The position numbers were made by a program, and so were the translations under genes. Below, one piece after another: positions 20,011 through 29,669 of a stretch of DNA of 64,000 nucleotides. This DNA is from an uncultured bacterium. GTDB taxonomy: Bacteria > Pseudomonadota > Alphaproteobacteria > Sphingomonadales > Sphingomonadaceae. The stretch covers positions 1 through 64,000 of the forward strand of contig CALOGB020000009.1 in assembly GCA_942636505.2 (NCBI GenBank), written 5' to 3'. The notes below the pieces were generated by a model. That model was not told where the DNA came from. It saw nothing but the letters and a program-made list of their open reading frames with translations, and ran no database searches. Every line of letters begins with the position of its first letter. Within the stretch, counting starts at the first letter, position 1.

Positions 20011-23000
20011 TTATCCGACCAGAGCGAGCCTCGTTTCCGAGGTCTTCATCTCCACCTTGGCGACACCGTGCAACGACTCGATGTGCTCGACAAGCTCTCC
20101 GTCGAGCAGGAAGTCGCGACCCAGCAGGATGCAGACGTCGCCGTCGGGCAGTTGCGCACGGACGCGAACCTCGCCGCGCGCGCCACGATGTTCGGCGAGA
20201 AGCGACGCGAGGCCGGCGAACGCGGTCATCTCGGAGATCGTCACGACCACCTGGAAGCGCGCGAGGTTGGCGAGGCCCTCGAATGGCTGGATGCGCTTGA
20301 TGCTGACGCGCGGCGTGTCCTCGCCGGGCTTGCGGTCGAGTTCGACGGTGATGAGCCCGCAGCCGCCGGCCTTTGCCGCCTCTTCGAGATCCTTCGAGAC
20401 CTGGTCGTCGAAGCAGGTCGCCATGAACTGGCCGCTGGCATCGGAGCATTGCGCCATCATGAAACGCTTGCCGCGTGCGGACGTGCGGTAGCGCGCGTCC
20501 TCGACCAGCACCGCCATCGTGGCGCCGGCGCGGCTGCCGTCGTCGGGGATGTTGAGCTCGGACAGCGCGGTGTAGGCGCGGGCGCCGTGGCTGACCGCAA
20601 TGTGGCGGTGGCGGTCGACCGGGTGCGCCGAGAAATAGAAGCCGAACGCCTCCTTCTCCTGGTCCATGCGCTGGCTGAGCGTCCAGCGGACCGAGGGGGG
20701 GAGCTTGATCGCATCGCCCGCGGGCTCGGCGTCACCGAACAGGCCGCCCTGCCCGCTGGTCTTCTGTTCGTGCGTACGCGCGGCGATCGCGAGGATCGTC
20801 TCGGCGGTGGCGTGGATACCGGCGCGGTTCTGGTCGAGGCCGTCGAACGCGCCCGCGGCGGCGAGCGTCTCGAGCTGGCGCTTGTTGAGCAGGCGCGGGT
20901 CGACTCGCTTGGCGAGATCGTCGAGACCGGCGAACGGACCATTCTGGACTCGCTCGACGATGAGCTTCTCCATCGCGCCTTCGCCGACGCTCTTGAGGGC
21001 GCCTAGCGCATAACGAACCGCCAGATTGTTTCCCCGCGAAGGCGGGGACCCAGTCTGGGCACCCGCCTTCGCGGGTGAACAATCTTCTTCCTGTGAGTCG
21101 GGCAGAACCTCGACGTCGAACTCGGCCTGGCTTGCGTTGATGCAGGGCGGCAGCGCGGTGATCCCGAGACGGCGCATGTCATCGGTGAAGATCGCCAGCT
21201 TGTCGGTCTGGTGAAGATCGTAACACATCGAGGCTGCGAAGAATTCGTGCGGATGGTGCGCCTTCAGCCACGCGGTCTGGTACGCGAGCAGTGCATAGGC
21301 GGCGGCGTGGCTCTTGTTGAAGCCGTAGCCGGCGAACTTGTCGATCAAGTCGAACAGCGCGTTCGCCTCGGCCTTCTTGATGCCGTTGACGGTGAAACAG
21401 CCCTCGACGAAGCCCGCGCGCTGCGCGTCCATCTCGGCCTTCACCTTCTTGCCCATCGCGCGACGCAGCAGATCGGCGCCACCGAGCGAGAAGCCGGCGA
21501 GCACCTGCGCTGCTTGCATGACCTGCTCCTGGTAGACGAAGATCCCGTAGGTCTCCGACAGGATCGGTTCGAGCAGCGGGTGCGGATAGTCGATCGCCTC
21601 GGTGCCGTTCTTGCGGCGGCCGAACGACGGGATGTTGTCCATCGGGCCCGGTCGATACAACGACACGAGCGCGATGATGTCGCCGAAATTGGACGGGCGC
21701 ACGGCCGACAGCGTGCGGCGCATGCCCTCCGACTCGAGCTGGAACACGCCGACCGTGTCGCCCTTTTGCAGGAGCGCGTAGACGCCGGCGTCGTCCCATT
21801 CGAGCGCCTCGAGATCGACCGTCACGCCCCGCTTGGCGAGTAGCTGCACCGCCTTTTGCAGCACGGACAGTGTCTTCAGCCCGAGGAAATCGAACTTCAC
21901 GAGGCCGGCGCCCTCGACATATTTCATGTCGAACTGCGTGACGGGCATGTCGGAGCGCGGGTCGCGGTAGAGGGGCACGAGCTGGGCCAAGGGCCGATCG
22001 CCGATCACCACGCCGGCGGCGTGCGTCGACGAGTGGCGCGGCAGGCCTTCCAGCTTCATCGCCAGATCTAAAAGTTTCCGGACGCCGTTGTCGTTGGCGT
22101 ATTCCTTCGCGAGCTCGCCGACGCCGTTCAGCGCGCGCTCCAACGTCCAGGGATCGGTCGGGTGGTTCGGCACCAGTTTCGCGAGGCGATCGATCTGGCC
22201 GTAGCTCATCTGGAGCACGCGGCCGGTGTCCTTGAGCACCGCGCGCGCCTTCAGCTTCCCGAAGGTGATGATCTGCGCGACCTGATCGCGGCCGTATTTC
22301 TCCTGGACGTAGCGGATCACCTCGACACGGCGGGTTTCGCAGAAATCGATGTCGAAATCGGGCATCGACACGCGTTCCGGGTTGAGGAAGCGCTCGAACA
22401 GCAGGCCGAGCTTGATCGGATCCAAGTCCGTGATCGTCAGCGACCAGGCAACGACCGAGCCTGCACCAGACCCACGGCCCGGGCCGACCGGAATGTCGTG
22501 ATCCTTCGCCCATTTGATGAAGTCGGCGACGATCAGGAAATAGCCGGGGAAGCCCATCTGGACGATCACGTCGACCTCGAACGCGAGGCGCTTGCGGTAG
22601 ACGTCTCGCCAGCCGTCTTCGCCTTCTCCGTGGAGTTCGGTGATGCGGGCGAGACGCGCTTCGAGGCCGGCTTCGGCATCGTCACGGAGGAGCTTGGCCT
22701 CGCCCTCGATATCGCCGGCGAGGCTGGGGAGGATCGGCTTCCGATACGGTGCCATCACCGCGCAGCGCTGCGCGACGACGAGCGTGTTGGCGATCGCCTC
22801 GGGCAGGTCGGCGAACATCTCGTGCATCACCGGCGCGGGCTTCATCCAGGCTTCGGGGCAGCTGCGGATGCGGTCCTCGGTCTCGACATAAGTCGAGTGC
22901 GCGATGCAGAGCATGGCGTCGTGCGCATCGCCGAACGCGCTCTCGGTGAAGCAGCAGGGGTTGGTCGCGACGAGCGGCAAATTGCGCTCGTAGGCGATGT

Positions 23001-23568
23001 TGATGAGGTCGGCTTCGGCCGCCGTCTCGATCGCGTCGTTGCGACGCGAGAGTTCGATGTAGAGGCGGTCGCCGAACAGCCCTTGCAGGCGATCGAGATA
23101 GGCGCGGGCGCGGGCAGGCTGGCCTTCCGCGAACAGGCGAGCGAGACCGCCTTCGCCGCCTGCCGTTAGCGCGATCAGTCCGTCGGTGTGGCGTTCGAGC
23201 GCGGCGAAGTCGACATGCGCAGGCATCTCGATCGGGCGGTCGAGATGCGCCATCGAGACGAGCGCGCAGAGGTTGTCGTAGCCGGTCATGTTTTGCGCGT
23301 AGAGTGCGAGCCAGTCGAACTGCGTCGCGACGCCATCGGGCATGTCGGGACGACCGACGCCAAGCATCACGCCAATGATCGGCTGCACGCCGTCCTTCTT
23401 GGCGGCGTCCGAATAGGCCATCGCCGCGTACAGCCCGTTGCGATCGGTCAGCGCGGCAGCGGGGAAGCCCAACGCGCGCGCCTGCTTGGCGATCGCTTTC
23501 GGATCGATGGCGCCGTCGAGCATGGTGTAGCAGGAGAAAACGCGGAGAGGGACGTAACCGGAATGCAT
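20011..23568 (-). CDS. dnaE: DNA polymerase III subunit alpha with in-frame repeat insertion
   Basis: The replicative polymerase, 1185 residues. It has an N-terminal PHP domain, the catalytic Asp pair in PDFDIDFCETRR and the third Asp in FDFLGL, then fingers, tandem HhH and a C-terminal OB-fold region. ATG 23568 begins the typical opening (MHSGYVPLRVFSCYTMLDGA); the longer open frame is antisense to the next gene's leader. Residues about 830-848 (CSPAKAGAQTGSPPSRGN) are encoded by a 55-bp palindromic repeat (21027-21081) with intergenic copies elsewhere in the window. It sits between a variable loop and YALGALKSVGEGAM, outside the catalytic motifs. It introduces no stop or frameshift, so the gene looks functional. 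Confidence 0.96.
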   Translation of the reverse strand: MHSGYVPLRVFSCYTMLDGAIDPKAIAKQARALGFPAAALTDRNGLYAAMAYSDAAKKDGVQPIIGVMLGVGRPDMPDGVATQFDWLALYAQNMTGYDNLCALVSMAHLDRPIEMPAHVDFAALERHTDGLIALTAGGEGGLARLFAEGQPARARAYLDRLQGLFGDRLYIELSRRNDAIETAAEADLINIAYERNLPLVATNPCCFTESAFGDAHDAMLCIAHSTYVETEDRIRSCPEAWMKPAPVMHEMFADLPEAIANTLVVAQRCAVMAPYRKPILPSLAGDIEGEAKLLRDDAEAGLEARLARITELHGEGEDGWRDVYRKRLAFEVDVIVQMGFPGYFLIVADFIKWAKDHDIPVGPGRGSGAGSVVAWSLTITDLDPIKLGLLFERFLNPERVSMPDFDIDFCETRRVEVIRYVQEKYGRDQVAQIITFGKLKARAVLKDTGRVLQMSYGQIDRLAKLVPNHPTDPWTLERALNGVGELAKEYANDNGVRKLLDLAMKLEGLPRHSSTHAAGVVIGDRPLAQLVPLYRDPRSDMPVTQFDMKYVEGAGLVKFDFLGLKTLSVLQKAVQLLAKRGVTVDLEALEWDDAGVYALLQKGDTVGVFQLESEGMRRTLSAVRPSNFGDIIALVSLYRPGPMDNIPSFGRRKNGTEAIDYPHPLLEPILSETYGIFVYQEQVMQAAQVLAGFSLGGADLLRRAMGKKVKAEMDAQRAGFVEGCFTVNGIKKAEANALFDLIDKFAGYGFNKSHAAAYALLAYQTAWLKAHHPHEFFAASMCYDLHQTDKLAIFTDDMRRLGITALPPCINASQAEFDVEVLPDSQEEDCSPAKAGAQTGSPPSRGNNLAVRYALGALKSVGEGAMEKLIVERVQNGPFAGLDDLAKRVDPRLLNKRQLETLAAAGAFDGLDQNRAGIHATAETILAIAARTHEQKTSGQGGLFGDAEPAGDAIKLPPSVRWTLSQRMDQEKEAFGFYFSAHPVDRHRHIAVSHGARAYTALSELNIPDDGSRAGATMAVLVEDARYRTSARGKRFMMAQCSDASGQFMATCFDDQVSKDLEEAAKAGGCGLITVELDRKPGEDTPRVSIKRIQPFEGLANLARFQVVVTISEMTAFAGLASLLAEHRGARGEVRVRAQLPDGDVCILLGRDFLLDGELVEHIESLHGVAKVEMKTSETRLALVG
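21027..21081. repeat. 55-bp palindromic repeat inside dnaE
   Basis: Arms TGTTTCCCCGCGAAGGCGGGG and CACCCGCCTTCGCGGGTGAACA around CCCAGTCTGGG. Same length and layout as 24286-24340, 30094-30148 and 35837-35891. The flanks AGA and TCT extend the inverted repeat. The reading frame of dnaE passes through without a stop. Confidence 0.93.
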
Positions 23569-23674
23569 CTGTCGGAGGTAGGCGCTGCGGCATGATTCGA
23601 CCAGCCGCGATGAGTCCGATCGGAACCGTGGACACGACGAGCCGTTGCGGCGGGGACTTTTGGGAGCATTCTTC

Positions 23675-24262
23675 ATGACCAACGCGAACGGGCGATTTGC
23701 CGATACCGAAACTACGGCTGCGGGAACGCCGCGCGCTGGCGCCGGCTGGGGGTGGATCCTGGCGTACGGTGTGCTGTCGGTCGTGCTTGGGATCATGGCG
23801 TTCGCGTCGCCGTTTTCCGCCACCTATGCTGCGACGCTGGTGATCGGGGCGTTCTTTATTGCGGCCGGGATCGTGTCGATCGTGTCGGGGTTTGCCGGCA
23901 AGGGGCATGAGGGGCGCGGCTATGCGATCGGGTTTGGGCTGGTGTCGCTGGTGATCGGGCTGATCATGGCGTTCGAGCCTGCGACGGGGGCGATCTCGCT
24001 GACGTTGTTGATTGCGGTTTGGCTGGGTTTGCGTGGGGTTCTGGAGATCGGGCTTGGGGCGCGGTTCCGGCGTGGCAAGGGGTTAATGATTGCGCTGGGG
24101 GTAGTGAACATCGTGCTGGCGGTGATTGTGTTGGCGACTCTGCCGTGGTCGGCGTTGACGCTGCCGGGGTATGTGCTGGGGATCAGTTTCTTGTTTGGTG
24201 GGGTTACTTCGGTGGCTTCGGCGCTTGCGCATAAGAAGGGGGCGCCGGCGTTTTCGGTGTGA
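23675..24262 (+). CDS. HdeD-family (DUF308) membrane protein
   Basis: 195 residues with six predicted membrane helices in three internal pairs, the HdeD layout. A 30-residue polar N-terminus precedes the first helix (WGWILAYGVLSVVLGIMAF). In enterobacteria HdeD contributes to acid resistance; that role is not shown here. The start ATG follows GGGAG by 8 nt. Divergent from dnaE with about 105 bp between the two starts. Confidence 0.85.
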   Translation: MTNANGRFADTETTAAGTPRAGAGWGWILAYGVLSVVLGIMAFASPFSATYAATLVIGAFFIAAGIVSIVSGFAGKGHEGRGYAIGFGLVSLVIGLIMAFEPATGAISLTLLIAVWLGLRGVLEIGLGARFRRGKGLMIALGVVNIVLAVIVLATLPWSALTLPGYVLGISFLFGGVTSVASALAHKKGAPAFSV

Positions 24263-24285
24263 GCACTAGCGGACACCACGAAGCA

Positions 24286-24340
24286 TGTTCTCCCGCGAAG
24301 GCGGGAGCCCAGACTGAGCCCCCGCCTTCGCGGGGGAACA
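24286..24340. repeat. 55-bp palindromic repeat (intergenic)
   Basis: TGTTCTCCCGCGAAGGCGGG, then CCCAGACTGAG, then CCCGCCTTCGCGGGGGAACA. Same family and exact length as the copy inside dnaE. It lies just after the HdeD-like gene. Confidence 0.92.
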
Positions 24341-24377
24341 AGCTTGCTCTCGGTCTTCGCGGCCGCCCCGAAAGCTG

Positions 24378-24484
24378 CACCACCCCGGCGGAGGCCGGGG
24401 CCCAATCGGAGAGGTTGCAGTAACGAGGCGCAGCGATCTTCACCGCCGTCTCCCAATTGGGCCCCGGCCTTCGCCGGGGTGGCG
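24378..24484. repeat. Paired palindromic repeat, CCCCGGC...CAATTGG type
   Basis: CACCACCCCGGCGGAGGCCG...CCCAAT on the left is mirrored by CCCAATTGGGCCCCGGCCTT...GGGGTGGCGGTG on the right, about 45 bp apart. Same family as 31700 and 45061. Confidence 0.88.
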
Positions 24485-24513
24485 GTGGAAGTGCGGGGTG
24501 GTAGGTCGCGGCG

Positions 24514-24993
24514 CTAGAGCAGCTTCTCGATATCCTTGCGGATGTCCTCAGGCTTCGTCGTCGGCGCATAGCGATCCACCACCGCCCCATCGCGACCGAC
24601 GAGGAACTTGGTGAAGTTCCACTTGATTGCCTTGGACCCGAGCACCCCCGGAGCATCCGACTTCAGCCGCTCGAACAGCGGGTCTGCCCCTGCCCCGTTG
24701 ACGTCGATCTTCGCGAAGACCGGGAACGTCACGTCGTAGGTCAGCGTGCAAAAGTTCGCGATCTCCTCCGCGTCACCCGGCTCCTGCCCGCCGAACTGGT
24801 TGCACGGGAACGCGAGCACTTCGAATCCGCGCTCCGCATACTCACGATGTAGCGCTTCGAGGCCATCATATTGCGGGGTGAAGCCGCATTTCGACGCGGT
24901 GTTGACGATCAGCAGCACCTTGCCACGATAGGGTTCGAGCGACGCGGCGGTGCCGTCGGCGGTCTTTACGGTGAAGTCGGTGATCGCGGTCAT
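24514..24993 (-). CDS. Glutathione peroxidase family (thiol peroxidase)
   Basis: 159 residues of the GPx fold, reducing hydroperoxides with thiols. NTASKCGFTPQY carries the peroxidatic Cys (not Sec), FPCNQFGGQEPG the conserved Gln region and a possible resolving Cys, and KWNFTKFLV the Trp/Asn of the tetrad. Many bacterial Cys-GPx enzymes use thioredoxin instead of glutathione. ATG 24993 overlaps the GNAT stop (ATGA). Last gene of the lolC-lolD-GNAT-gpx run. Confidence 0.93.
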   Translation of the reverse strand: MTAITDFTVKTADGTAASLEPYRGKVLLIVNTASKCGFTPQYDGLEALHREYAERGFEVLAFPCNQFGGQEPGDAEEIANFCTLTYDVTFPVFAKIDVNGAGADPLFERLKSDAPGVLGSKAIKWNFTKFLVGRDGAVVDRYAPTTKPEDIRKDIEKLL

Positions 24994-25586
24994 GGGCGGT
25001 CCTCGTTTCGGGCGAGCAGATACGCCAGGTTCTGACGCACGCCGGGCCATTCGTGGCGGAGGATGCTGTAGACGACGGTGTCGCGCAAGCGACCGTCGGC
25101 CATCACCTGATGCCCGCGGAGCACACCGTCGCGCTTGGCGCCTAGGCGTTCGATCGCGCGCTGGGAGTTCTTGTTAAGCGAGTCGGTGCGGATCTGGACG
25201 CATTCGCAGCCGAGGTCGTCGAAGGCATGGGTCAGCAGCATGAGCTTGGCCTCGGTATTGACGCCGGTGCGCTGCACGGACCTGGCGTAGAAGGTGCCGC
25301 CGATCTCGAGCCGCTTGTTCGGCTCGTTCATCCGCATGAAGCGCGTGGTGCCGACGACGGTCCCGCCGGCCACCACCGCAAACAGCCGCGCCCGCCCGAA
25401 GTCCTGCTCGCGCAACGCCGCGGCGAGCCAGCGCTCGGGTGCCTTCATCATTGTGACGTTGGCGTAGAACGTATCCCAAAGGTTGTCCGCCGACGCGGCC
25501 GCGACCAGCGCGTCCATGTCGTCAGCGACGAGCGGGCGGAGCGTGACGTGACGCCCGGTGAGCGTCGGCGTCTCGCCCCAGGTCAC
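24990..25586 (-). CDS. GNAT acetyltransferase, RimJ/RimL-like
   Basis: 198 residues. The domain order matches N-acetyltransferases of the RimJ/RimL group: [13 protein letters not shown] at the start, a central beta strand [21 protein letters not shown], and [17 protein letters not shown] near residue 140, which forms the acetyl-CoA-binding end. The substrate cannot be read from sequence. GTG 25586 overlaps the lolD stop (GTGA). Confidence 0.87.
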   Translation of the reverse strand: MTWGETPTLTGRHVTLRPLVADDMDALVAAASADNLWDTFYANVTMMKAPERWLAAALREQDFGRARLFAVVAGGTVVGTTRFMRMNEPNKRLEIGGTFYARSVQRTGVNTEAKLMLLTHAFDDLGCECVQIRTDSLNKNSQRAIERLGAKRDGVLRGHQVMADGRLRDTVVYSILRHEWPGVRQNLAYLLARNEDRP

Positions 25587-26296
25587 GCCAGCCGCCCCTC
25601 GTGCAGCCGCAGCACGCGGTCCATGCGCGCCGCGAGGCGCTCGTTGTGCGTCGCGACCACTGCCGCCGTGCCCTGTTCGCGGACGAGACGGATGAACTCG
25701 GCGAAGACGATGTCGGCGGTGTGCTCGTCGAGATTGCCGGTCGGCTCGTCCGCCAGCACCAGCGCGGGCTTGTTGGCGAGTGCGCGGGCGACCGCGACGC
25801 GCTGTTGCTCGCCGCCGGAGAGCTGGCTCGGGCGGTGCGTCAGCCGGTGGCCGAGGCCGAGCTGGGTCAGCAATTCCGCTGCCCGCCGGTCCGCCTCGAC
25901 GCGCGTCGCGCCGTGGACGAGCTGTGGGAGGACGACGTTCTCGGTCGCGTTGAAGTCCGGCAGCAGGTGATGGAACTGGTAGACGAAGCCGAGGCTGTCA
26001 CGGCGCACCACGGTCCGCTCGTGCGCGTTGAGCCTGGCCGCCTCTGTGCCGGCGATCCTGATCGATCCCTGGAAGCCGCCTTCGAGCAGGCCGACGGCTT
26101 GCAACAAGGTCGACTTACCCGAACCCGACGGCCCGAGCAATGCGACGATCTCGCCCGGCGCGATCGCGAGGTCGACGCCGCGCAGCACGTCGATCGTCGC
26201 GCCACCCTGCGTGAAGCTCTTGGTCAGTCCGCTGGTCTGCAAGACATAATCGTCGAACTTCTCGATCTGGCGATCGATTTTGAGGCCTTCATTCAT
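25583..26296 (-). CDS. lolD: Lipoprotein-releasing ABC transporter, ATPase LolD
   Basis: 237 residues; the ATPase that powers release of lipoproteins from the inner membrane to LolA. Walker [10 protein letters not shown], the signature [15 protein letters not shown] and Walker [13 protein letters not shown] are all intact. It pairs with the permease gene immediately upstream, which overlaps by 8 nt (ATGAATGA). MacB-like or FtsE-like ATPases are close relatives, but the LolC neighbour settles it. Confidence 0.94.
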   Translation of the reverse strand: MNEGLKIDRQIEKFDDYVLQTSGLTKSFTQGGATIDVLRGVDLAIAPGEIVALLGPSGSGKSTLLQAVGLLEGGFQGSIRIAGTEAARLNAHERTVVRRDSLGFVYQFHHLLPDFNATENVVLPQLVHGATRVEADRRAAELLTQLGLGHRLTHRPSQLSGGEQQRVAVARALANKPALVLADEPTGNLDEHTADIVFAEFIRLVREQGTAAVVATHNERLAARMDRVLRLHEGRLA

Positions 26297-27539
26297 AACG
26301 CAGCACCTGCACGGGGTCGGTACTCGCCGCTTTCCAGGCCGGATAGAGCGTTGCGAGGAAGCTGAAAACGAGCGCCATCAGCGCGATCACGACGATCTCG
26401 ACGGGATCGGTCTTCGACGGAAGTTCGGTCAGGTAGCGGATCGACGGATCCCACAAATTCTGGCCGGTGAGGAGCTGGACGAAGTTCACCACGCCCTGTC
26501 GGTAGAACAGGAAGATGAAGCCGAGCACGAGCCCCGCGACCGTGCCGAGCGCCCCGATGGTGGTGCCGACGACGATGAAAATCCGCATCATCGAGCCGCG
26601 CGTCGCGCCCATCGTGCGTAAAATCGCGATGTCGCGCGTCTTGGCGCGGACCAGCATGATCAGCGACGACAGGATGTTGAACACCGCGACCAGGATGATG
26701 ATCGACAGCACGGTGAACATAGCGACGCGCTCGACCGCGAGTGCCTCGAACAGCTGCGCGTTCATCGTCCGCCAATCGGCGATCACCGCGTTGCCACCGA
26801 TCTTGTCCGCGAGGGGCTTGAGGATCTCGCCGACGCGGTCCGCGTCGACCGTCTTCAGCTCGACCATGCCGGCGGCGTCGCCCATCAGGAGGAGCGTCTG
26901 CGCGTCCTCGATCGGCATGATGATGTACGCCTTGTCGTAATCATAGACGCCGATCTCGAAGATCGCGCCGACCGTATAGCTGACGATCCGTGGCACGGTG
27001 CCGAACGGCGTGGTCTGCCCTTGCGGACTGAACAGCGAAATCTCCGAGCCGACCTGCGCGCCTAGCGATTCGGCAAGCCGCGAACCGATCGCGATCCGGC
27101 CGCTGCCTTGCGTGATCGACTGGAGCGACCCCATCACGACCTTGTTGCTGATCGTCGAGTTGCGACGGATGTCATCGACGCGCATGCCGCGCACCAGCAC
27201 GGCCTCGGCACGGCCGTTATAGGTCGCGGCGAGCGGCTGTTCGATCAGCGGCAGCGCGCTGGTGACGCCCGGCGTCTTCTGCGCCTGCGCGACGATCTCG
27301 CGCCAGTCGGGGAGCCGGTTGCCGACGCCCTGCACCACCGCATGGCCGTTGAGCCCGACGATCTTGTCGAACAGCTCGGCGCGGAAGCCGTTCATCACGC
27401 TCATCACGATCACCAGCGCGGCGACGCCGAGCATGACCGCGACCAGGCTGATCGAGGCGACGAGGAAGATGAACGCCTCGCCCTTGCCCGGCAGCAGATA
27501 GCGGCGGGCTATCATCCGTTCGTAGCGGGACAGGATCAT
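26289..27539 (-). CDS. lolC: Lipoprotein-releasing ABC transporter, permease LolC/LolE
   Basis: 416 residues. One N-terminal membrane helix, a periplasmic MacB-like domain (about 50-250) and three C-terminal FtsX-type helices. The LolCE landmark around residues 30-55 (VSIISLV-like [31 protein letters not shown] region) is clear. Only one permease gene is present, as in many Alphaproteobacteria, which would make a symmetric transporter (often called LolF); this is inference. Confidence 0.92.
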   Translation of the reverse strand: MILSRYERMIARRYLLPGKGEAFIFLVASISLVAVMLGVAALVIVMSVMNGFRAELFDKIVGLNGHAVVQGVGNRLPDWREIVAQAQKTPGVTSALPLIEQPLAATYNGRAEAVLVRGMRVDDIRRNSTISNKVVMGSLQSITQGSGRIAIGSRLAESLGAQVGSEISLFSPQGQTTPFGTVPRIVSYTVGAIFEIGVYDYDKAYIIMPIEDAQTLLLMGDAAGMVELKTVDADRVGEILKPLADKIGGNAVIADWRTMNAQLFEALAVERVAMFTVLSIIILVAVFNILSSLIMLVRAKTRDIAILRTMGATRGSMMRIFIVVGTTIGALGTVAGLVLGFIFLFYRQGVVNFVQLLTGQNLWDPSIRYLTELPSKTDPVEIVVIALMALVFSFLATLYPAWKAASTDPVQVLRYE

Positions 27540-27875
27540 GGGCGGCCAGGTTCGATCGTTAGGGATAGAGTGCAGCGGCTCTAGGACGCGGCCCGTTGCG
27601 AGGCAACTGCCGGGGCCGGTCCTGAGGCCGGTGCATCGCGGTGCGCTCGGCGTGCGGCGCCCCCCTCGTGCAGGGCTGGGTTAGTCCCGATCCGGAAGTG
27701 TCTAGATTGGTCTGTTGCGTAATCGCCACAGGCGCAGTTCAATCGTGAGCCGCCCCGCGCAAAGACCGTGACAAAATCCACGGACATAACTAGCAACAAA
27801 CTCGCTGAGACACAGGCAACGGCCGTGGTTCGGGGACTGCTTTTCCGCTCCGTCGCAAGACGAGATGCGAGAGCA

Positions 27876-27902
27876 AAAAAATGGGGGCTGACGAGCGATC
27901 GT
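27876..27902 (-). terminator. Orphan intrinsic terminator-like hairpin
   Basis: On the minus strand TGACGA, loop TCGC, TCGTCA is followed by GCCCCCATTTTTTTGC. A second, larger GC stem (CGCCCGGA.../...TCCGGGCG, about 27915-27941) lies just upstream on that strand. No gene ends nearby, hinting at a short transcript. Confidence 0.5.
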
Positions 27903-28082
27903 CACGCAGGCGCCCGGATCGGCAACGGTCCGGGCGTTTGCTTGTCCGGCATAGTTCACCCCAGCGATCTATACTTTGAACCATCTTCGTTTGCTGCCTG
28001 CCCTATGCCGTCGAGCCAATAACGACAGCCTTTGGGGAGGATCGATATTCAGCTTGAGGCGCGCCGGTCCTAAAACCACTCA

Positions 28083-28175
28083 GTCACCCCGGACTCGTTC
28101 CGGGGCCCACCGTTCCGCAAGCTAAATTCTATCGATTTTGCGGCACCGTGGATGCCGGAACCAGTCCGGCATGAC
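28083..28175. repeat. Paired palindromic repeat, GTCACCCCGGA type
   Basis: Left: GTCACCCCGGACTCGTTCCG and GGGCCCACCG; right: CACCGTGGATGCCGGAACCA and GTCCGGCATGAC. The arms pair imperfectly around an AT-rich centre. Single copy of this family in the window. Confidence 0.75.
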
Positions 28176-28243
28176 AGGAAGAGCGCTGACCTAGCGCCTC
28201 AAGCCGAATGTCGATCCGTCCAAGTTCCTATCCGGTGGACGTC

Positions 28244-28269
28244 GCCGGGATGCCCAACGGCATCCCGGC
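28244..28269 (-). terminator. Hairpin after rsgA
   Basis: A perfect 11-bp stem GCCGGGATGCC with GGCATCCCGGC and a 4-nt loop, a few bases past the rsgA stop. No T-run follows, so termination is plausible but not certain. Confidence 0.5.
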
Positions 28270-28271
28270 CG

Positions 28272-29270
28272 TCAGCGGGTCCGCCGCTTGGTAAGCCGTG
28301 ACGCCGCGCCGTTTTCCTCCGCGTTCAGCTTGCGCCAGCGTTCGAAGCGGTCAGGTGCCAGCGTCCCCGCCGCGATTGCCGTCTGGATCGCGCACCCCGG
28401 CTCGACGCCGTGCGAACAATCGGCGAACCGACAGTCCTGCGCGAGCAGCGCGATATCGTCGAACACCTCCGCCAGCCCGGTCGCGGCCTCCGACAATTGC
28501 AGTTCGCGCATACCGGGCAGGTCGAGCAGCCAGCCGCCATCGTCGAGCCGGTGCATCTCGCGCACCGTCGTCGTGTGGCGGCCGGTACCGTCCTTGACCC
28601 GCACCGACTGCGTTCCGATGCTGTCCGATCCCCGCAACGCGTTGACGAGCGTGGATTTGCCGACGCCGGACGAACCGAGGAACGCGACGGTCTTGCCGGG
28701 CCCGCACCATGCCGCCAGTCGCTTGACGTCCGCCCGGTCGCGCCCGTCGACGGTTTCGACGAGCAATCCCGGCTCGATCGCGCGCGCGGCGGCGGCAAAC
28801 TGCTCGGGCGTGTCGGTCAGGTCGGCCTTGGTGAGGACGACGACCGGGGGCACTCCCACCTCGCGCGCCAGCACGAGATAGCGCTCGAGCCGGGCAATGC
28901 TGAAATCCTGGTTGCACGATGCGACGATGAAGACGGTGTCGACATTGGCGGCGATCATCTGATCTTTCCGCGGATCGGCCGGCGAGCGTCGCTTGAACAG
29001 GTTCACCCGGCGAAGGACGCGCGTCGCCTCCTGCGTGCGATCGTCGATCAGCAGCCAGTCGCCAACCGTCGGGTGATCGTCCCCGGGCTGCGCGCCTGCG
29101 ATATAGGGCGAGACGAAACCGTCCGACTTGGCGCCGGACACCGCGATCTTGCCGCGGTGGACGGCCATCACGCGGACAGGGTGGCCGTGGAGACGCTCGT
29201 CCTCGGTCAGCTGGTCCGCAAAATGCGCAGTCCAGCCAAGGTCTGCCAAAGTCTGGTCGGTCGATATCAT
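28272..29270 (-). CDS. rsgA: Ribosome small-subunit GTPase A
   Basis: 332 residues. A circularly permuted GTPase that tests late 30S subunits: an N-terminal OB fold, then G4 (LTKADL), G1 P-loop (GSSGVGKSTLVN) and G3 (DLPGM), and a C-terminal zinc finger with CRFADCSHGVEPGC. All ligands are present. The open frame continues upstream through the tRNA-Ser gene; ATG 29270 matches the conserved start. Confidence 0.95.
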   Translation of the reverse strand: MISTDQTLADLGWTAHFADQLTEDERLHGHPVRVMAVHRGKIAVSGAKSDGFVSPYIAGAQPGDDHPTVGDWLLIDDRTQEATRVLRRVNLFKRRSPADPRKDQMIAANVDTVFIVASCNQDFSIARLERYLVLAREVGVPPVVVLTKADLTDTPEQFAAAARAIEPGLLVETVDGRDRADVKRLAAWCGPGKTVAFLGSSGVGKSTLVNALRGSDSIGTQSVRVKDGTGRHTTTVREMHRLDDGGWLLDLPGMRELQLSEAATGLAEVFDDIALLAQDCRFADCSHGVEPGCAIQTAIAAGTLAPDRFERWRKLNAEENGAASRLTKRRTR

Positions 29271-29423
29271 AGGCTTGGTGCGGCATCCTTCTCGACGACG
29301 CGGCGGCGGTCGTACCGCCCATCGTCTAGGCCGCGACGGAGGGCATTGCCATCGCCGTATGCACGCGCGTCCGCGCAATGGCGGTGCGCCTGACGGCGAA
29401 TGTCCGGTGGTATAGGGAATAAA

Positions 29424-29513
<90 letters not shown>

Positions 29514-29669
29514 GCAGGTCATCCGAAGCTCTGCGAACAGCGCCTCCGATCGGTCGAAGCGCGGCCTCTAATGAAAGGGCCCCAGCGATGCAAGAGGGTT
29601 TTGAGCGCTCCGGGCGCCGCTCGACGCGTTTTCCTTGTGCGGCGCAAAACAAACCCTAAATTGGCGGAT

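Larger units (their letters stand above)
27540..28271. other. 732-bp gap between lolC and rsgA
   Basis: No convincing protein gene. It holds a palindromic repeat at 28083-28175, the rsgA-distal hairpin at 28244-28269, and a hairpin-plus-T7 structure on the minus strand near 27880-27900. Short frames on both strands lack ribosome-binding sites and conserved-looking composition. A small RNA is possible; see findings. Confidence 0.5.

Noticed and set aside
21027..21081. dnaE as a pseudogene because of the repeat insertion
   Set aside because: The frame is open through the insertion, and catalytic and C-terminal regions are intact.
27768..28022. 84-codon plus-strand frame in the lolC-rsgA gap
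   Set aside because: It has no binding site and no recognisable features, and it runs across hairpins; a non-coding explanation is more likely.
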